From positions 3,286,001-3,350,000 of the forward strand of contig NZ_SHNO01000001.1 in the NCBI RefSeq assembly GCF_026262645.1: a stretch of 64,000 bases of DNA, written 5' to 3'. A program made the position numbers and the translations under genes. Below are positions 46,664 through 56,288 of this stretch, piece by piece. This DNA comes from Candidatus Marimicrobium litorale (lineage in GTDB: Bacteria; Pseudomonadota; Gammaproteobacteria; Pseudomonadales; Halieaceae). The notes under the pieces were generated by a model that did not search any database, was not told where the DNA came from, and was given only the letters and a program-made list of their open reading frames with translations. Within the stretch, counting starts at the first letter, position 1, and every line of letters starts with the position of its first letter.

Positions 46664-47668
46664 TCAGCGAGTGTTGTTGATTCGATCTATCTCAGTCGCG
46701 AACTCAGGGTTATCACGATAAAACGTGCGCCAGTAGTCGAGTCCAAATTCCTCAAGGGGGATTGTTTCTCCCGACCTGAAATTCGTCGCTTTCAGTGATA
46801 CCTCTCCGCCGATAATAGTCACGGTGAGAAAAGAGTCGCGGCTTGCATTACCCATGCCGGTGGCGATATAAGTGATCGGTCCTTCTCGATGGTAAAAAGT
46901 CTGAAGAAACCTGCGCCCTCCGCCAATATCTCCGGCTAGAAAGAATACGCGTTTACCTACGGGTAGGCTTTCAACCAACGGTTTGATCGTATCTAGGAAA
47001 TACCGATAATTACTGGGCGGTGTAACAGGGTGGCGATAGCGAAATACGGGCTCCAGCGCGGGATTGTAGTAACTCCAGAACAACTGGTGTGAAAAGAGAA
47101 AAATATTACGTATTGCTGTATCGTCGCCCGCCTGTAATAGTAAATTTTCAAGACGAGTTTTTTGTTGCTCACTCAATACGGGGCTACTTCCATTTTCAAG
47201 AAAAATATATAACTCGCTGCCCAGTACAAAGTCGAAGCTTGGCGTTCCGAACGCATCCGCATAACGCGCTGGCGCGTGTCCTGCCGATGTTTGAGTGTCG
47301 TGATTTCCCACGGCATTAAAAAACGGTACGGGAATATTCGCGCTCACCCAGCGCGTAATATTATCGATGCTCTCATCCGAAATATTGTGATAAAGATCAC
47401 CCAGCGAAATCACAAACGCTGGGTCATGCGCATAAACGCGATATAAATTTCGTTGTAGATTGCGGTTTGGCCCCGGTTTATTGCGTCCCGTTCGAATATG
47501 CCCCAGCGCAACGAAACTGTAGTGACTCCAGTCTTGTTCCGGGTCGATTGCACGTTGGTTGAAGCATGACAGAAGCAGATCGCTCTGGCATGTTGTCGGC
47601 TCAAACCAAAATAAGCCCAGTAGCAATGATAACGCCGTTACGGTGAGGAGCCATGCCAGCTTGTTCAC
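46664..47668 (-). CDS. Membrane-anchored metallophosphoesterase
   Basis: 334 residues from GTG 47668, GGAG 8 bases upstream. N-terminal hydrophobic anchor (about 5-21). Calcineurin-like motifs: S-L-G-D-L-Y, A-V-G-N-H-D, F-S-H-Q, and L-A-G-D-I-G-G-G. The usual first D-x-H box is not seen; the corresponding region reads V-A-L-G-H-I-R. The di-metal site may be incomplete or use other ligands. Precedes nothing obvious in function, though the next operon upstream is a VTC/CotH cluster. Confidence 0.82.
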   Translation of the reverse strand: MNKLAWLLTVTALSLLLGLFWFEPTTCQSDLLLSCFNQRAIDPEQDWSHYSFVALGHIRTGRNKPGPNRNLQRNLYRVYAHDPAFVISLGDLYHNISDESIDNITRWVSANIPVPFFNAVGNHDTQTSAGHAPARYADAFGTPSFDFVLGSELYIFLENGSSPVLSEQQKTRLENLLLQAGDDTAIRNIFLFSHQLFWSYYNPALEPVFRYRHPVTPPSNYRYFLDTIKPLVESLPVGKRVFFLAGDIGGGRRFLQTFYHREGPITYIATGMGNASRDSFLTVTIIGGEVSLKATNFRSGETIPLEEFGLDYWRTFYRDNPEFATEIDRINNTR

Positions 47669-47753
47669 GTCACATCTCCGTTGTTTTTTGTCCGCTTAAG
47701 CAATTTTTTCCGTTAATGTCACTGGGGCGATCACTATTTTTTTAAGAAAAAAA

Positions 47754-48317
47754 TTAATAAACCGATAGCCGCACGAGGAAAAATTCGTATGTACGGGTGC
47801 CTTCCCCTTCACCGGGAGTACTATCATTCCGCACTGTAATGGGCGCGATATGTTGGAATTCAATCTCGAGCTGACCGTTTTTGACGATCCCCGGGGGAAG
47901 GTCTATATTGTGATGAATCAAGGGAATCTCACTGAGTAGGTTTCCGTTTACAATTACCCGTGTTGCCTCTTCTTCGCCATGATATCTGCCGTGAATATAC
48001 AATATAGATGGATGTTTTCCCGGAGGAATCTTTACGTAAATCTTCGAGGACTTACCATCGCTCCAGCGGCCTTCTAGCTCTTTTCTGTGCCAACCTTGGG
48101 CGAACAGAACATAACCTGTCATCTCGTCACCCATCAACACTCGGGCAGGAAATGGCGCTAAGTAGGGCGTATATTGTTCAAAGCCCGTCATTTCGTTTGC
48201 TAAAGTCTGAGCAGTCTCCATCAGGCTTTGCCTTCGTTCCTCCAGTGATATGTCATCGTCCGCATAAGTGCTCGACGTGAACAGAGTGATAGCGAAAGCT
48301 AACGCTAAAGATCGCAT
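47754..48317 (-). CDS. Exported hypothetical protein, last gene of the CotH/VTC operon
   Basis: 187 residues with a signal peptide ending near T-Y-A-D. The central part G-W-H-R-K-E-L-E-G-R-W-S-D-G, then Y-V-K-I-P-P-G, is like the beta-sandwich 'G-W...E...G-R-W-S-x-G' modules found at the ends of membrane glycosyltransferases. Fold otherwise unassigned. The ATG overlaps the VTC gene by 13 bases. Confidence 0.72.
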   Translation of the reverse strand: MRSLALAFAITLFTSSTYADDDISLEERRQSLMETAQTLANEMTGFEQYTPYLAPFPARVLMGDEMTGYVLFAQGWHRKELEGRWSDGKSSKIYVKIPPGKHPSILYIHGRYHGEEEATRVIVNGNLLSEIPLIHHNIDLPPGIVKNGQLEIEFQHIAPITVRNDSTPGEGEGTRTYEFFLVRLSVY

Positions 48318-48985
48318 ACAGTATCAACACCGACGACATATTTTGAATGGCGAAACACGCGTCCTGGCATGCCAGACAGTAGTTGCGCGGCTCTTTTCGC
48401 GTCCTCGGTGGCATACTTGAACTCCGCCACGACATCCACATTGGAGCGCCTCATAGAGTGTGTCTGAATCGGAAACAGTTTTTGATAGTGGATGTCGGTG
48501 TCCAGTGTCATACGAATGTTCGGTGCGATTTCATAGTACGCCCGCTCGTACTGCACATGCAGACAAGGAAATAAACAGTGCTCGCGGGTTAAAGCTCGAC
48601 TGCGCCTGTGACATCCTAGTAAACCGTTGCTTACAGTGCGGTCGAAAGGATAAGCCTCTGTCGGGTTATCTAACGGTATAACTAGCTTATTAGCCAGTCG
48701 GCCACGCTTGTTCTTCAGCTCGAGCACTATTTTAGAGCGCTCATCGTTATACCAGCGGAATCTAATTTTGCCGCGTTTGCTCATCCCGGATACGTTATCC
48801 TGATAATCGTCGAGAAATGGTGTATCAAGATATACGGAATGAATGCGTCTGTCTGCGAATGTCTTTTGTAGGACCAGGCCTGACTGCATCAACCATTCGC
48901 TGAAGTCGACATACTGTAATCGCTGCAGCGGCACTTTTATCTCATGGCGAAAATCATTTATTTGAAGGCCGCTATTCTGTGACAA
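48305..48985 (-). CDS. VTC-domain (polyphosphate polymerase-like) protein
   Basis: 226 residues from TTG 48985; GGGAGG 6 bases upstream makes this start much better than the in-frame GTG/ATG choices up to 49138. VTC domain: R13-H-E-I-K near the N-terminus, Y-L-D-T-P-F-L-D-D-Y-Q-D, R-x-K-I-R-F-R-W-Y, and L-E-L-K-N-K-R-G, the charged tunnel strands of triphosphate-tunnel metalloenzymes, plus V-V-A-E-F-K-Y. VTC4 in yeast makes polyphosphate; bacterial relatives of this type travel with CotH and DUF4956 genes and lack direct assignment. Overlaps the CotH-like gene by 14 bases. Confidence 0.88.
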   Translation of the reverse strand: MSQNSGLQINDFRHEIKVPLQRLQYVDFSEWLMQSGLVLQKTFADRRIHSVYLDTPFLDDYQDNVSGMSKRGKIRFRWYNDERSKIVLELKNKRGRLANKLVIPLDNPTEAYPFDRTVSNGLLGCHRRSRALTREHCLFPCLHVQYERAYYEIAPNIRMTLDTDIHYQKLFPIQTHSMRRSNVDVVAEFKYATEDAKRAAQLLSGMPGRVFRHSKYVVGVDTVCDL

Positions 48986-51683
48986 AACCAGCCTCCCGAA
49001 GATGTGCCAATTGATAATTTGTAACCGCTTGTGCCACGCCGTCGATTCTAATTTTGCTTCCCAGTTGATTGGTTGCTTTGTATGTGGTGTTTGTGAACGT
49101 GCAATTATCACAGTCGATTGATGCACTACCGTATTCACGTTTTTTGATGTAGGTAATCAAACCGCTGCCGGAAATATTCGCAAAATGACTGTCAATAATA
49201 TGTGCGGTGGATTTATCTTTGCTCGCCACGCCGGTCGCGGCGAAATCGATATTCAGCCGACTCGCATGGAGAATTGATTTCTCGCCCACCGAAATCGACT
49301 TGTCACCAATATTTCGAAAATAAATATTTTTGAGCGTGAGCCGTGTGCCTGAAATATCAACTGCATCGTTTCCGGTATCGAGGAATCGGGAATCTCGAAG
49401 CTCTCCATGAGAAAAATCACTATCGAACCCGTCTGCGCGTGGTCTTTCAATCGTTGTATGTGAAATGGTAAAGTTTGATCGCACAATATTTAACGCATCC
49501 TCGCAGTGCATATCAGAAAAAGTACTATCGACAATATCTACATCGCTTTCATAAAATGTGAGGCAACCGGTTATTCCGTAATAATCCTGTCGGTTGGCGA
49601 GGGTAGCACTCCCTGCCCCTCGCAACACGGCATGCTGAATTCGTGACCTACGGGGGGATTGTGAAACAAGAATACCGCCCCACGCGCCGGCGTCGTTGTA
49701 CTCTGGGGAAGGCGTCACTTCGATAGTCACTGGATCCTCTTCAGTACCCTGTATATAGAGAGGCCCTCTGATCTTTAGCGTCGCCCCATCTATTAATGCC
49801 AGGCTAGAGCCCTCGGCCAAGACTACTGACCAGCCCTTATCTACCTCCAGACTCTCACTAATCTCATGGGAGCCAGTGAACCTGATACTCTTTTTAGCAG
49901 AGTCCTGACTCACACCTGATCGTTCGAAGAGAGAACTCCCGGACATACTTTTGAAGCCCGTTACATGATTACGATGCTGTGGTACAGCCAACATGCTCAT
50001 AGCAACATCGCGATACGTATAATCGACGGTGATTTTGGTCGTGTCGGTGAAGGGCTCATCAATGTTCATCGTAATGATATGTTGTTCCTGTGCTCCGTCC
50101 GTATTGTATGCAGGAAGTAGCTGTGGTCCTTGGACGACACGTGGCGCGTCTTGGTTGTCGTCGATGGTGATCCGAATATCTTCGATCGGATCGTAGCTAA
50201 GATTCTTTATCTCCAGCGACAGACCCGAATCCAAAGGGAAGAAAAAAGTACGAAGGTGAGAATACAAAGGCGCATCGGAATATGATGCCATCGAACTTGA
50301 TGTACTATCTGAGACTATGGTCTCAGCGTTTGTAAACGTCAGTGCCTTGAGAAAATAGCTGAGATTCTGCACGACTTCCTTAGGCAGTAACGGTCTGGTA
50401 TCGAACCCATCCAGCAGCAGTATGTTTTGTGCTTTAGCTTGCCTTGCCTTGAAGTTGCTTTGCCATGCAGCAGACTGGTATGTCTCAAGCAGAAGTTGAC
50501 TGAAATCGAGAACATGGGTTTGAAAATTGACATCACCCTGCAGTCTATTCGCTACGAAAATATCGCAGTTTTCAACGTACTCGCCTCTGCCATGTGGTCT
50601 CGGGGCGTTATCAAAGGCGATGGGCTCCAAAAGATTTGTCGTCGGATTAAAATAAAATCGCCGATTGTGGTAAGCCACACCGTGGCAGCTATACCATGCA
50701 TTCACAAGCACCCACCACCGGGCCATTTTCTCCAGGTCGAAAACGGTCTCCGCAGAGCGTTTCCCATCGATGAAATCGCGGTACAGGGAGATCGCCCGAA
50801 TCGCGTTAGTAGTTTTCGTTGATCCGATACTAAAAGAAGGTGCCCCGAACTGTTTTATCGGTAGGTCGATGATGCGCAAATTGGAGCTGTTTAGGGGAGG
50901 GTTGTTCGCTCCAGCTGCCGCGGCGGTCTGGGCATTCAAGTCTTTCTGGCGCCATATGGGATCTTCATCCACCACCAGTATCGGTCCCTCCCGCCGACGC
51001 TGTGACTCAAGCATTTCTTTAGAAACATGCTCTTCTAGTGCCATGATACCAATGGGGTAATCATTGATCCGCACATCAATAAAGCGGTATTTCGGTGCGA
51101 GAATACCCCAGTTGCGCATTTCATCGAGCATTAGCGGTTCAGCCTGAAAGCTGCGGGTATTCGGATGCTGAATCGAGAATCGTTTCATGCCAAGAGCATA
51201 AGACTCTCCAAGCACTTTTATGCGAAACGAGAGCTTGGTTGGGTGCTCGTAATGATCTGGCCAATCCCCCTTCAAGCGCAGACGGGTGTTGAGCTCCTTT
51301 ATCTCATTACCACTGTTTAGGATGATTGATGCTTTTACCCAGTCATTATCATCTTTTATCAGGATCTGTCCCGGCTTGTTTAACGTTTGTCTGCGCTTTT
51401 GGTACAGCTTATCGAGAGCGCCATTGGTAAGATAAATTTTCATGACCGGCAAAGTTTTTTTATCAAACATCTGCCTCTGTAGATCATAGTGTACATTGGA
51501 GGCATCGCGTGCCATATCCTCCACTACAATACACAAAGGATTTTCTCTAGGACATTCAAGGACGTCCCGGAGATTCGACGGATGTTGCTGAATATATTGA
51601 ATGCCGGCCAATAGTGCTAATGCCAGTAACAGCGGCGCCAACACAGGGAGTACAGCAACATTTTTTAGAAATCGGGTTATCAA
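48972..51683 (-). CDS. CotH-kinase-like protein fused to a right-handed beta-helix
   Basis: 903 residues from TTG 51683, 4 bp after the DUF4956 stop. Signal anchor (about 5-27). Residues ~80-430 match CotH kinase: N-T-R-L-R-L-K-G-D-W-P, L-G-M-K-R-F-S-I-Q-H-P, L-M-L-D-E-M, G-I-M-A-L-E-E-H-V-S-K-E-M-L, and P-I-A-F-D-N, the metal-binding DN. Residues ~590-880 carry regularly spaced short hydrophobic turns (right-handed parallel beta-helix, as in pectate-lyase-like repeats). CotH enzymes phosphorylate secreted proteins in spore coats and eukaryotic pathogens; Gram-negative members are uncharacterised. The extra helix could bind or process glycan. Confidence 0.85.
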   Translation of the reverse strand: MITRFLKNVAVLPVLAPLLLALALLAGIQYIQQHPSNLRDVLECPRENPLCIVVEDMARDASNVHYDLQRQMFDKKTLPVMKIYLTNGALDKLYQKRRQTLNKPGQILIKDDNDWVKASIILNSGNEIKELNTRLRLKGDWPDHYEHPTKLSFRIKVLGESYALGMKRFSIQHPNTRSFQAEPLMLDEMRNWGILAPKYRFIDVRINDYPIGIMALEEHVSKEMLESQRRREGPILVVDEDPIWRQKDLNAQTAAAAGANNPPLNSSNLRIIDLPIKQFGAPSFSIGSTKTTNAIRAISLYRDFIDGKRSAETVFDLEKMARWWVLVNAWYSCHGVAYHNRRFYFNPTTNLLEPIAFDNAPRPHGRGEYVENCDIFVANRLQGDVNFQTHVLDFSQLLLETYQSAAWQSNFKARQAKAQNILLLDGFDTRPLLPKEVVQNLSYFLKALTFTNAETIVSDSTSSSMASYSDAPLYSHLRTFFFPLDSGLSLEIKNLSYDPIEDIRITIDDNQDAPRVVQGPQLLPAYNTDGAQEQHIITMNIDEPFTDTTKITVDYTYRDVAMSMLAVPQHRNHVTGFKSMSGSSLFERSGVSQDSAKKSIRFTGSHEISESLEVDKGWSVVLAEGSSLALIDGATLKIRGPLYIQGTEEDPVTIEVTPSPEYNDAGAWGGILVSQSPRRSRIQHAVLRGAGSATLANRQDYYGITGCLTFYESDVDIVDSTFSDMHCEDALNIVRSNFTISHTTIERPRADGFDSDFSHGELRDSRFLDTGNDAVDISGTRLTLKNIYFRNIGDKSISVGEKSILHASRLNIDFAATGVASKDKSTAHIIDSHFANISGSGLITYIKKREYGSASIDCDNCTFTNTTYKATNQLGSKIRIDGVAQAVTNYQLAHLREAGFVTE

Positions 51684-51687
51684 CGGT

Positions 51688-52365
51688 TCACGTGATGACG
51701 CGGGAATTTGATGTCATAGAAATTTCAAATCCGAGGCCGCTATCAGCAAATGCGTTTTTGAGTAAATCGATGCTTGCCACATCAATTTTCAGCGTGTCGA
51801 TTAACAGCTCTACCCGATTATCTTTTTGATACAAGCGCTTGATCTTGTATGTGAAATTCTGTTGCTGTAAAAGCTTTTCAACGTCTGCCAGTTGCAGATT
51901 ATTTCCTTCCGGTATGTGAAGAATGATGTCAATAAGATTACTGTTGCTACTCAAATTGAGCGTTTTAGTCAGACCAAAAGGAATTAAAACGGCCACTACG
52001 ACGGCGAAACCGATTGTCGTCACCATCACTTGATTAGCCCCAAGACCGAGTCCGATCGCGATGGCGACAAAAATATAGAGAAGTTCCTCTGGCTCTTTGA
52101 TAGGCGTACGAAAGCGTACGATCGAAAGTGCGCCCACCAGGCCGAGCGACAGTGCAATGGAAGATTTTATAATCGTGATAATCAGTATCATAGACGGTAT
52201 AAGCAGTAAAAACATGGGTAGGTATTGCCTGTGATCGACCACCAGCCGAGTGGTTCTCGAAATGACCAAGGCCCAGATAACGGCCATGATCAACCCAACA
52301 CTCAGATTTCGGAAGAGCTCCAATAGTGGGATATCTATCACAGCATAGGGATTAGCAAAATCCAC
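51688..52365 (-). CDS. DUF4956 membrane protein, first gene of the CotH/VTC operon
   Basis: 225 residues from GTG 52365, AAGGAG 7 bases upstream. About four helices (20-40, 50-67, 70-85, 95-130) with the DUF4956 core S-L-G-L-V-G-A-L-S-I-V-R-F-R-T-P-I-K-E-P-E-E-L; the second half is soluble alpha/beta. Function unknown. The gene order DUF4956, CotH, VTC is a recurrent association in bacteria. Confidence 0.9.
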   Translation of the reverse strand: MDFANPYAVIDIPLLELFRNLSVGLIMAVIWALVISRTTRLVVDHRQYLPMFLLLIPSMILIITIIKSSIALSLGLVGALSIVRFRTPIKEPEELLYIFVAIAIGLGLGANQVMVTTIGFAVVVAVLIPFGLTKTLNLSSNSNLIDIILHIPEGNNLQLADVEKLLQQQNFTYKIKRLYQKDNRVELLIDTLKIDVASIDLLKNAFADSGLGFEISMTSNSRVIT

Positions 52366-52634
52366 CCGTAACTCCTTTCATCAATGATTATTAAAAGATT
52401 AAGTCGTCTATATTACCGTAGAGCAAAGGCTCAATGCATGCCTATTTAGCGGTAGAATGAAAAATACGGTTCGTATAGCGCTTCCGCAGCCGCTTTTGGC
52501 TATCGCAGTAGAGATAAAGACGGCGGCCAGCCGCTGACCGATAGGAGTCGAGGGGTGTCAAATACTCAGCGGCACTGCATCTGATTTATAGACGATCTTT
52601 TAATGTTTCCCGCACAACAAAGGCGGTGGCTCGC

Positions 52635-54533
52635 CTACTGGGCTTCATTTTTCGTAGAGTTGACGAACTTCGTTAGGTCAAAGGTCTGCCGCATCCGTTC
52701 ACCGACGCGTTTGGCGCCCAGCTTAGTCATGTGCATTTGGTCATAATACAGGAGCTCGTCTCCTTCCAGTATCTCACAGGCCGGCGAGCATTGGAGATTT
52801 CCGATATCCAATATGGTCACGTCAGGCATGGCGGCGCGCATTTTCTCCAGCAATGAGTTTTTCACAACGGCCTTTTCACGTAACGCAGCATTTGCCGCCT
52901 CTGGTGTTGCATGCTGAGAGACCAATATCGGTATAGATGCTTTGAATACTGTACGAGGCCCAAATACCAGTACGCGCTGGCCGCGAGACTGCAGGTACTC
53001 AACCGTTTTTCTAAGTGGCTCAATCCTGTCTTCAGTCCACACTGACGCGAGTAATACTGCATCGGCTCGGTTATCTATCAAGTCGCTAAACCGGTAGGCG
53101 TTCAGGTCTTCACAAGCGGCATAGCGACCGCCAACAGCCTCCAGATTAAGAAGCGCAGTGCAGGCAGCGGCCGTCGCCTGCATAATATGTATTTCTGGAT
53201 AGGTTTGTTGGAGGAGCATATAGGTGTCGGCCGCCATGCTGTCGCCCAACAAGAGGACGCTAGGTTTCTCCGAGTGTGGAGTTGCACAGGTCTCCGGATC
53301 GTAGTCTGCAAACACATGTTGCTTATGCAAATTACATTTACCATAACGAATAGCTTTATCTTTCCTTCTCTTCTCTTGCTTGACGCTGTCGACCACCCGC
53401 TGTAAGCGCTCATCGACTCTCCCCTGGAGGCCCTCCAGATGCCATAGCGTTAGCGCCAGACCTAGCGTTAGCACGAGGCTTAAAACGATAGCGGGAAGGG
53501 CTAACTTTTGCATGGGGGTTGTATCTTCACCGCGCTTGCGAAGCGGTTTTTCCACCCATTCGTGCATGAGTACTGCTGCAGCCAGGCTTAGGAAAAAAAG
53601 CGCAATACGATCCCAGTTATCAAGCTCAAAACTGGCTGCGAAATTGTATAAAACAATAATTGGCCAGTGCACGAGATAGATCGCGTATGAACGTCGACCT
53701 ACCCACTGTAGGAGTGCGTGACCATAAAATACTCGGGCGAAGGGAGCCTGCCTCCCCAGTAACAACAGAAAACCTAGTCCGGTAACTAGAGCCGCTGCAG
53801 CGGCAGGTGACAAGCTCTCGACTGATAGACTCGATAACGCGATCAAACCAGCACTCGCCAGCAGCACGGCCAGATTTCCACTCGCGCCGACCAGTCGCAT
53901 TGAAAGCACTGCTATGAGTGCGCCTGCCATCAACTGCGGTAAGCGAAACGGTAGCAAATAAAATACCGCATCTGGATATTCCCTGCGCAACATCAGCCCT
54001 AAAATCATGGGAACGGCAAGCAATATAACGATCACTACTGCGCGCTGGCGCGTGTTTGCCAGCACTAATAGCAGGGCGGGCCAGAAAAGATAGAACTGTT
54101 CCTCAACACTCAGCGACCAGGTGTGAAGCAAAGGCTGGGATTCCGCGGCGGCCTCGAAATATCCAGAGGACAGCCAGAAATGAATATTGGCGAGCGAGAA
54201 CACAGCATAGATAGAGGATACTGCTGTCGCGACTAATTCGGCCGGAGGTAGCACAATCGTGCCCACAAGTAATGTAAGTAGAACGGTCGCGAGGAGAGCG
54301 GGAAACAGCCGGCGAAAGCGGCGCACGTAAAACTCGCGAAGAGAAAAACGGTTTCGCTCCTGATCAGCAAGAATATTACGTGTAATGATAAATCCTGATA
54401 TTACGAAAAAGAGGTCGACACCGAGATAGCCACCGTCAAGAAAAGGCACGTCTAGGTGAAAGAGTAAAACCATCAGGACCGCGAGCGCGCGCATTCCCTC
54501 AATGCTTGGAATGAATCCGCCGTGATCCTGCAT
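52635..54533 (-). CDS. OatA-like acyltransferase with C-terminal SGNH domain
   Basis: 632 residues from ATG 54533 (TTG 54554 is an alternative with GGAA upstream). N-terminal acyltransferase-3 domain with about ten helices: I-E-G-M-R-A-L-A-V, L-F-H, F-F-V-I-S-G-F-I-I-T, and S-V-E-E-Q-F-Y-L-F-W-P. The C-terminal periplasmic SGNH/GDSL hydrolase-like domain has L-L-L-G-D-S-M-A-A-D and D-Q-M-H-M-T. Such proteins O-acetylate peptidoglycan, LPS or capsule. No polysaccharide backbone genes are adjacent, so the acceptor is open. Confidence 0.9.
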   Translation of the reverse strand: MQDHGGFIPSIEGMRALAVLMVLLFHLDVPFLDGGYLGVDLFFVISGFIITRNILADQERNRFSLREFYVRRFRRLFPALLATVLLTLLVGTIVLPPAELVATAVSSIYAVFSLANIHFWLSSGYFEAAAESQPLLHTWSLSVEEQFYLFWPALLLVLANTRQRAVVIVILLAVPMILGLMLRREYPDAVFYLLPFRLPQLMAGALIAVLSMRLVGASGNLAVLLASAGLIALSSLSVESLSPAAAAALVTGLGFLLLLGRQAPFARVFYGHALLQWVGRRSYAIYLVHWPIIVLYNFAASFELDNWDRIALFFLSLAAAVLMHEWVEKPLRKRGEDTTPMQKLALPAIVLSLVLTLGLALTLWHLEGLQGRVDERLQRVVDSVKQEKRRKDKAIRYGKCNLHKQHVFADYDPETCATPHSEKPSVLLLGDSMAADTYMLLQQTYPEIHIMQATAAACTALLNLEAVGGRYAACEDLNAYRFSDLIDNRADAVLLASVWTEDRIEPLRKTVEYLQSRGQRVLVFGPRTVFKASIPILVSQHATPEAANAALREKAVVKNSLLEKMRAAMPDVTILDIGNLQCSPACEILEGDELLYYDQMHMTKLGAKRVGERMRQTFDLTKFVNSTKNEAQ

Positions 54534-55296
54534 GTTATTTGAATATGAGCTCAAAAGTTTCCGGTGCCAGCCAAGGATATTATTATGCTATGTTTGTCGT
54601 TTAGCAGTGCGTGTAAGCGGCCACCGCCTGTCTAACCTCTGAGTATATGATATCGAGACGGCCAGCTGAAAAAAATGTTCGTTGATACGGATACCGGGAA
54701 GAATCGCCTATGCCAGCAACGTGTCAAACGGACTGCCCGGCGATTGGAGGCTTACTTTGCGGCTGCAGCGCTGCAGTGTTTGTCCGCTTACTTTGTTCTG
54801 CTTTTCCAGCTAAAATATCCTATGTATCTCAGACTCACTGAAATACCGATTTAGGTGGCAGTTGGTTGTTTAGACGGTTCACCGAAAAGTACTGCTTCCG
54901 CCGCGGTGTAGCGCCCGTTTGGATATCCCGTGATGATATCGCAGTCAAAAATACGTCGAGAGTAATAGGTGTTTGCATCGAGAGCGGAGCACAGTATTGT
55001 TTGCGTTTTTATCAGGGTCTCCGGCAATACCCTAACGGGTCGCAATGCCATTGACCAAAGTCGATTGTGATCAAGATAACCGCAGGGAATGGCCTGTTGC
55101 GCTCTTACGAAAGTCAGGGTTGTAGCCAGTCTGCGTTTAGTTTGATCCGGATGCCGATGATTTCACTGGTAGACGATGAACCAAAGATTAGTGAAGGCAA
55201 GACAACTAACGTATGCCAGTGTTCGACATTGAATCAGGCATGCGGCAAAGCTGAACTCATTTGTACAGGTCGGGTTCTCGCGCTCAAATCGCCCGG
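54534..55296. other. Gene-free stretch, possibly decayed
   Basis: No open frame on either strand has a ribosome binding site and recognisable product. On the minus strand several short frames read like fragments interrupted by stops, and the neighbouring 55297-55515 frame looks like a remnant; the region may be decayed coding DNA. Confidence 0.45.
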
Positions 55297-55515
55297 TCAG
55301 TAACCATCAATGGCATCTGCGACAATCCCGATTAGCTGGACCCTTGCGCCCCCGCTGCCCTTAGAGGCTTCCTGCATGGTGTATTCCTCGAAGAAAACAA
55401 TGCCTGCATAATTGCGCTCGGTATCGATCCACGATATCGCCCCCCGGCCATAAAAATGAGGAACGCTTGCCGCTCTCGATTGCTGTTTCTGGGCGAGCGC
55501 TATACCGGTCGGCAA
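55297..55515 (-). pseudogene. C-terminal remnant of a beta-lactamase-family serine hydrolase
   Basis: A 72-residue frame whose sequence G-R-G-A-I-S-W-I-D ... Y-A-G-I-V-F-F-E-E-Y-T-M-Q-E-A-S resembles the final strand/helix of class C beta-lactamase-like esterases. It has no catalytic motifs (S-x-x-K, Y-x-N) and overlaps the end of the methyltransferase gene. Probably a leftover of a deleted gene; family call is by eye. Confidence 0.45.
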
Positions 55516-56288
55516 ATCATATAATGCTGAATTGCGTCCTCGGGATCGTTAAGGCTCTCCACTTCCCAGCCCGTACCCTGAACGAGTTCGAGGGCGTGTT
55601 CTCTTGAATAGATGGCCCACTTTAAAGGTTGCGTTGGATCAAAATCTACAAATGGCGGCGCCGTGGCGTATTCGTGATTATAGGTCTCGGAAAACTTATC
55701 CATGAAAATTTTGGTATTTTCTTTCGCCTGCTCTTCAAACTTCTTATTTACACTACTGATGAAGCCAAGACCCGAAGGCGTGACTTCGTTTACGAATAGA
55801 CTGAATACCAGGCGTCCTCCCGGACGAACGTAAGGCCGCAGAAGTTTTAACATTTCCGAGTAATCATGCGGTGCAAGGTGGGTAAAGACGGAAAACAACC
55901 AGATGATATCGAATGATTCCTTCGAAATCGGCAAAGCGCCGAGCTCCGCGAGTGGTTTTCCCTGCGGATTATACATTTCATTATGGATGTCAAGAGAATG
56001 GAAATTGAATCGCGGATCATTAACTTCCTCGCGAAGAAATTCGATCATGTCCCGAAATACGTCAAGGCCAACGTACTTTTTGATCAGGATATCCTGCTCG
56101 ATAATAGACTTCGCCATGCGATAACCACAGCCCATGTCGAGTATGCGAGACTCAGCGAGATTATCGATCCCGAGGTTACGGCAGACCAATGCTATGATCT
56201 TCAGCGTATCTCTGACAGATCTTTCACTTTCTTCGAGCCTGCCCCCGCGACGCAGAGAGCGCGGGACCTTTAGCATCTGATCTGACAT
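55500..56288 (-). CDS. Class I SAM-dependent methyltransferase
   Basis: 262 residues from ATG 56288, GGAG 7 bases upstream; the longer frame to 56414 adds an unsupported extension. Motif I I-L-D-M-G-C-G-Y-R-M-A, acidic beta-2 G-L-D-V-F, and F-D-I-I-W-L-F-S-V-F-T-H-L-A-P-H-D-Y. Substrate unknown. Its 3' end overlaps the serine-hydrolase remnant. Confidence 0.86.
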   Translation of the reverse strand: MSDQMLKVPRSLRRGGRLEESERSVRDTLKIIALVCRNLGIDNLAESRILDMGCGYRMAKSIIEQDILIKKYVGLDVFRDMIEFLREEVNDPRFNFHSLDIHNEMYNPQGKPLAELGALPISKESFDIIWLFSVFTHLAPHDYSEMLKLLRPYVRPGGRLVFSLFVNEVTPSGLGFISSVNKKFEEQAKENTKIFMDKFSETYNHEYATAPPFVDFDPTQPLKWAIYSREHALELVQGTGWEVESLNDPEDAIQHYMICRPV

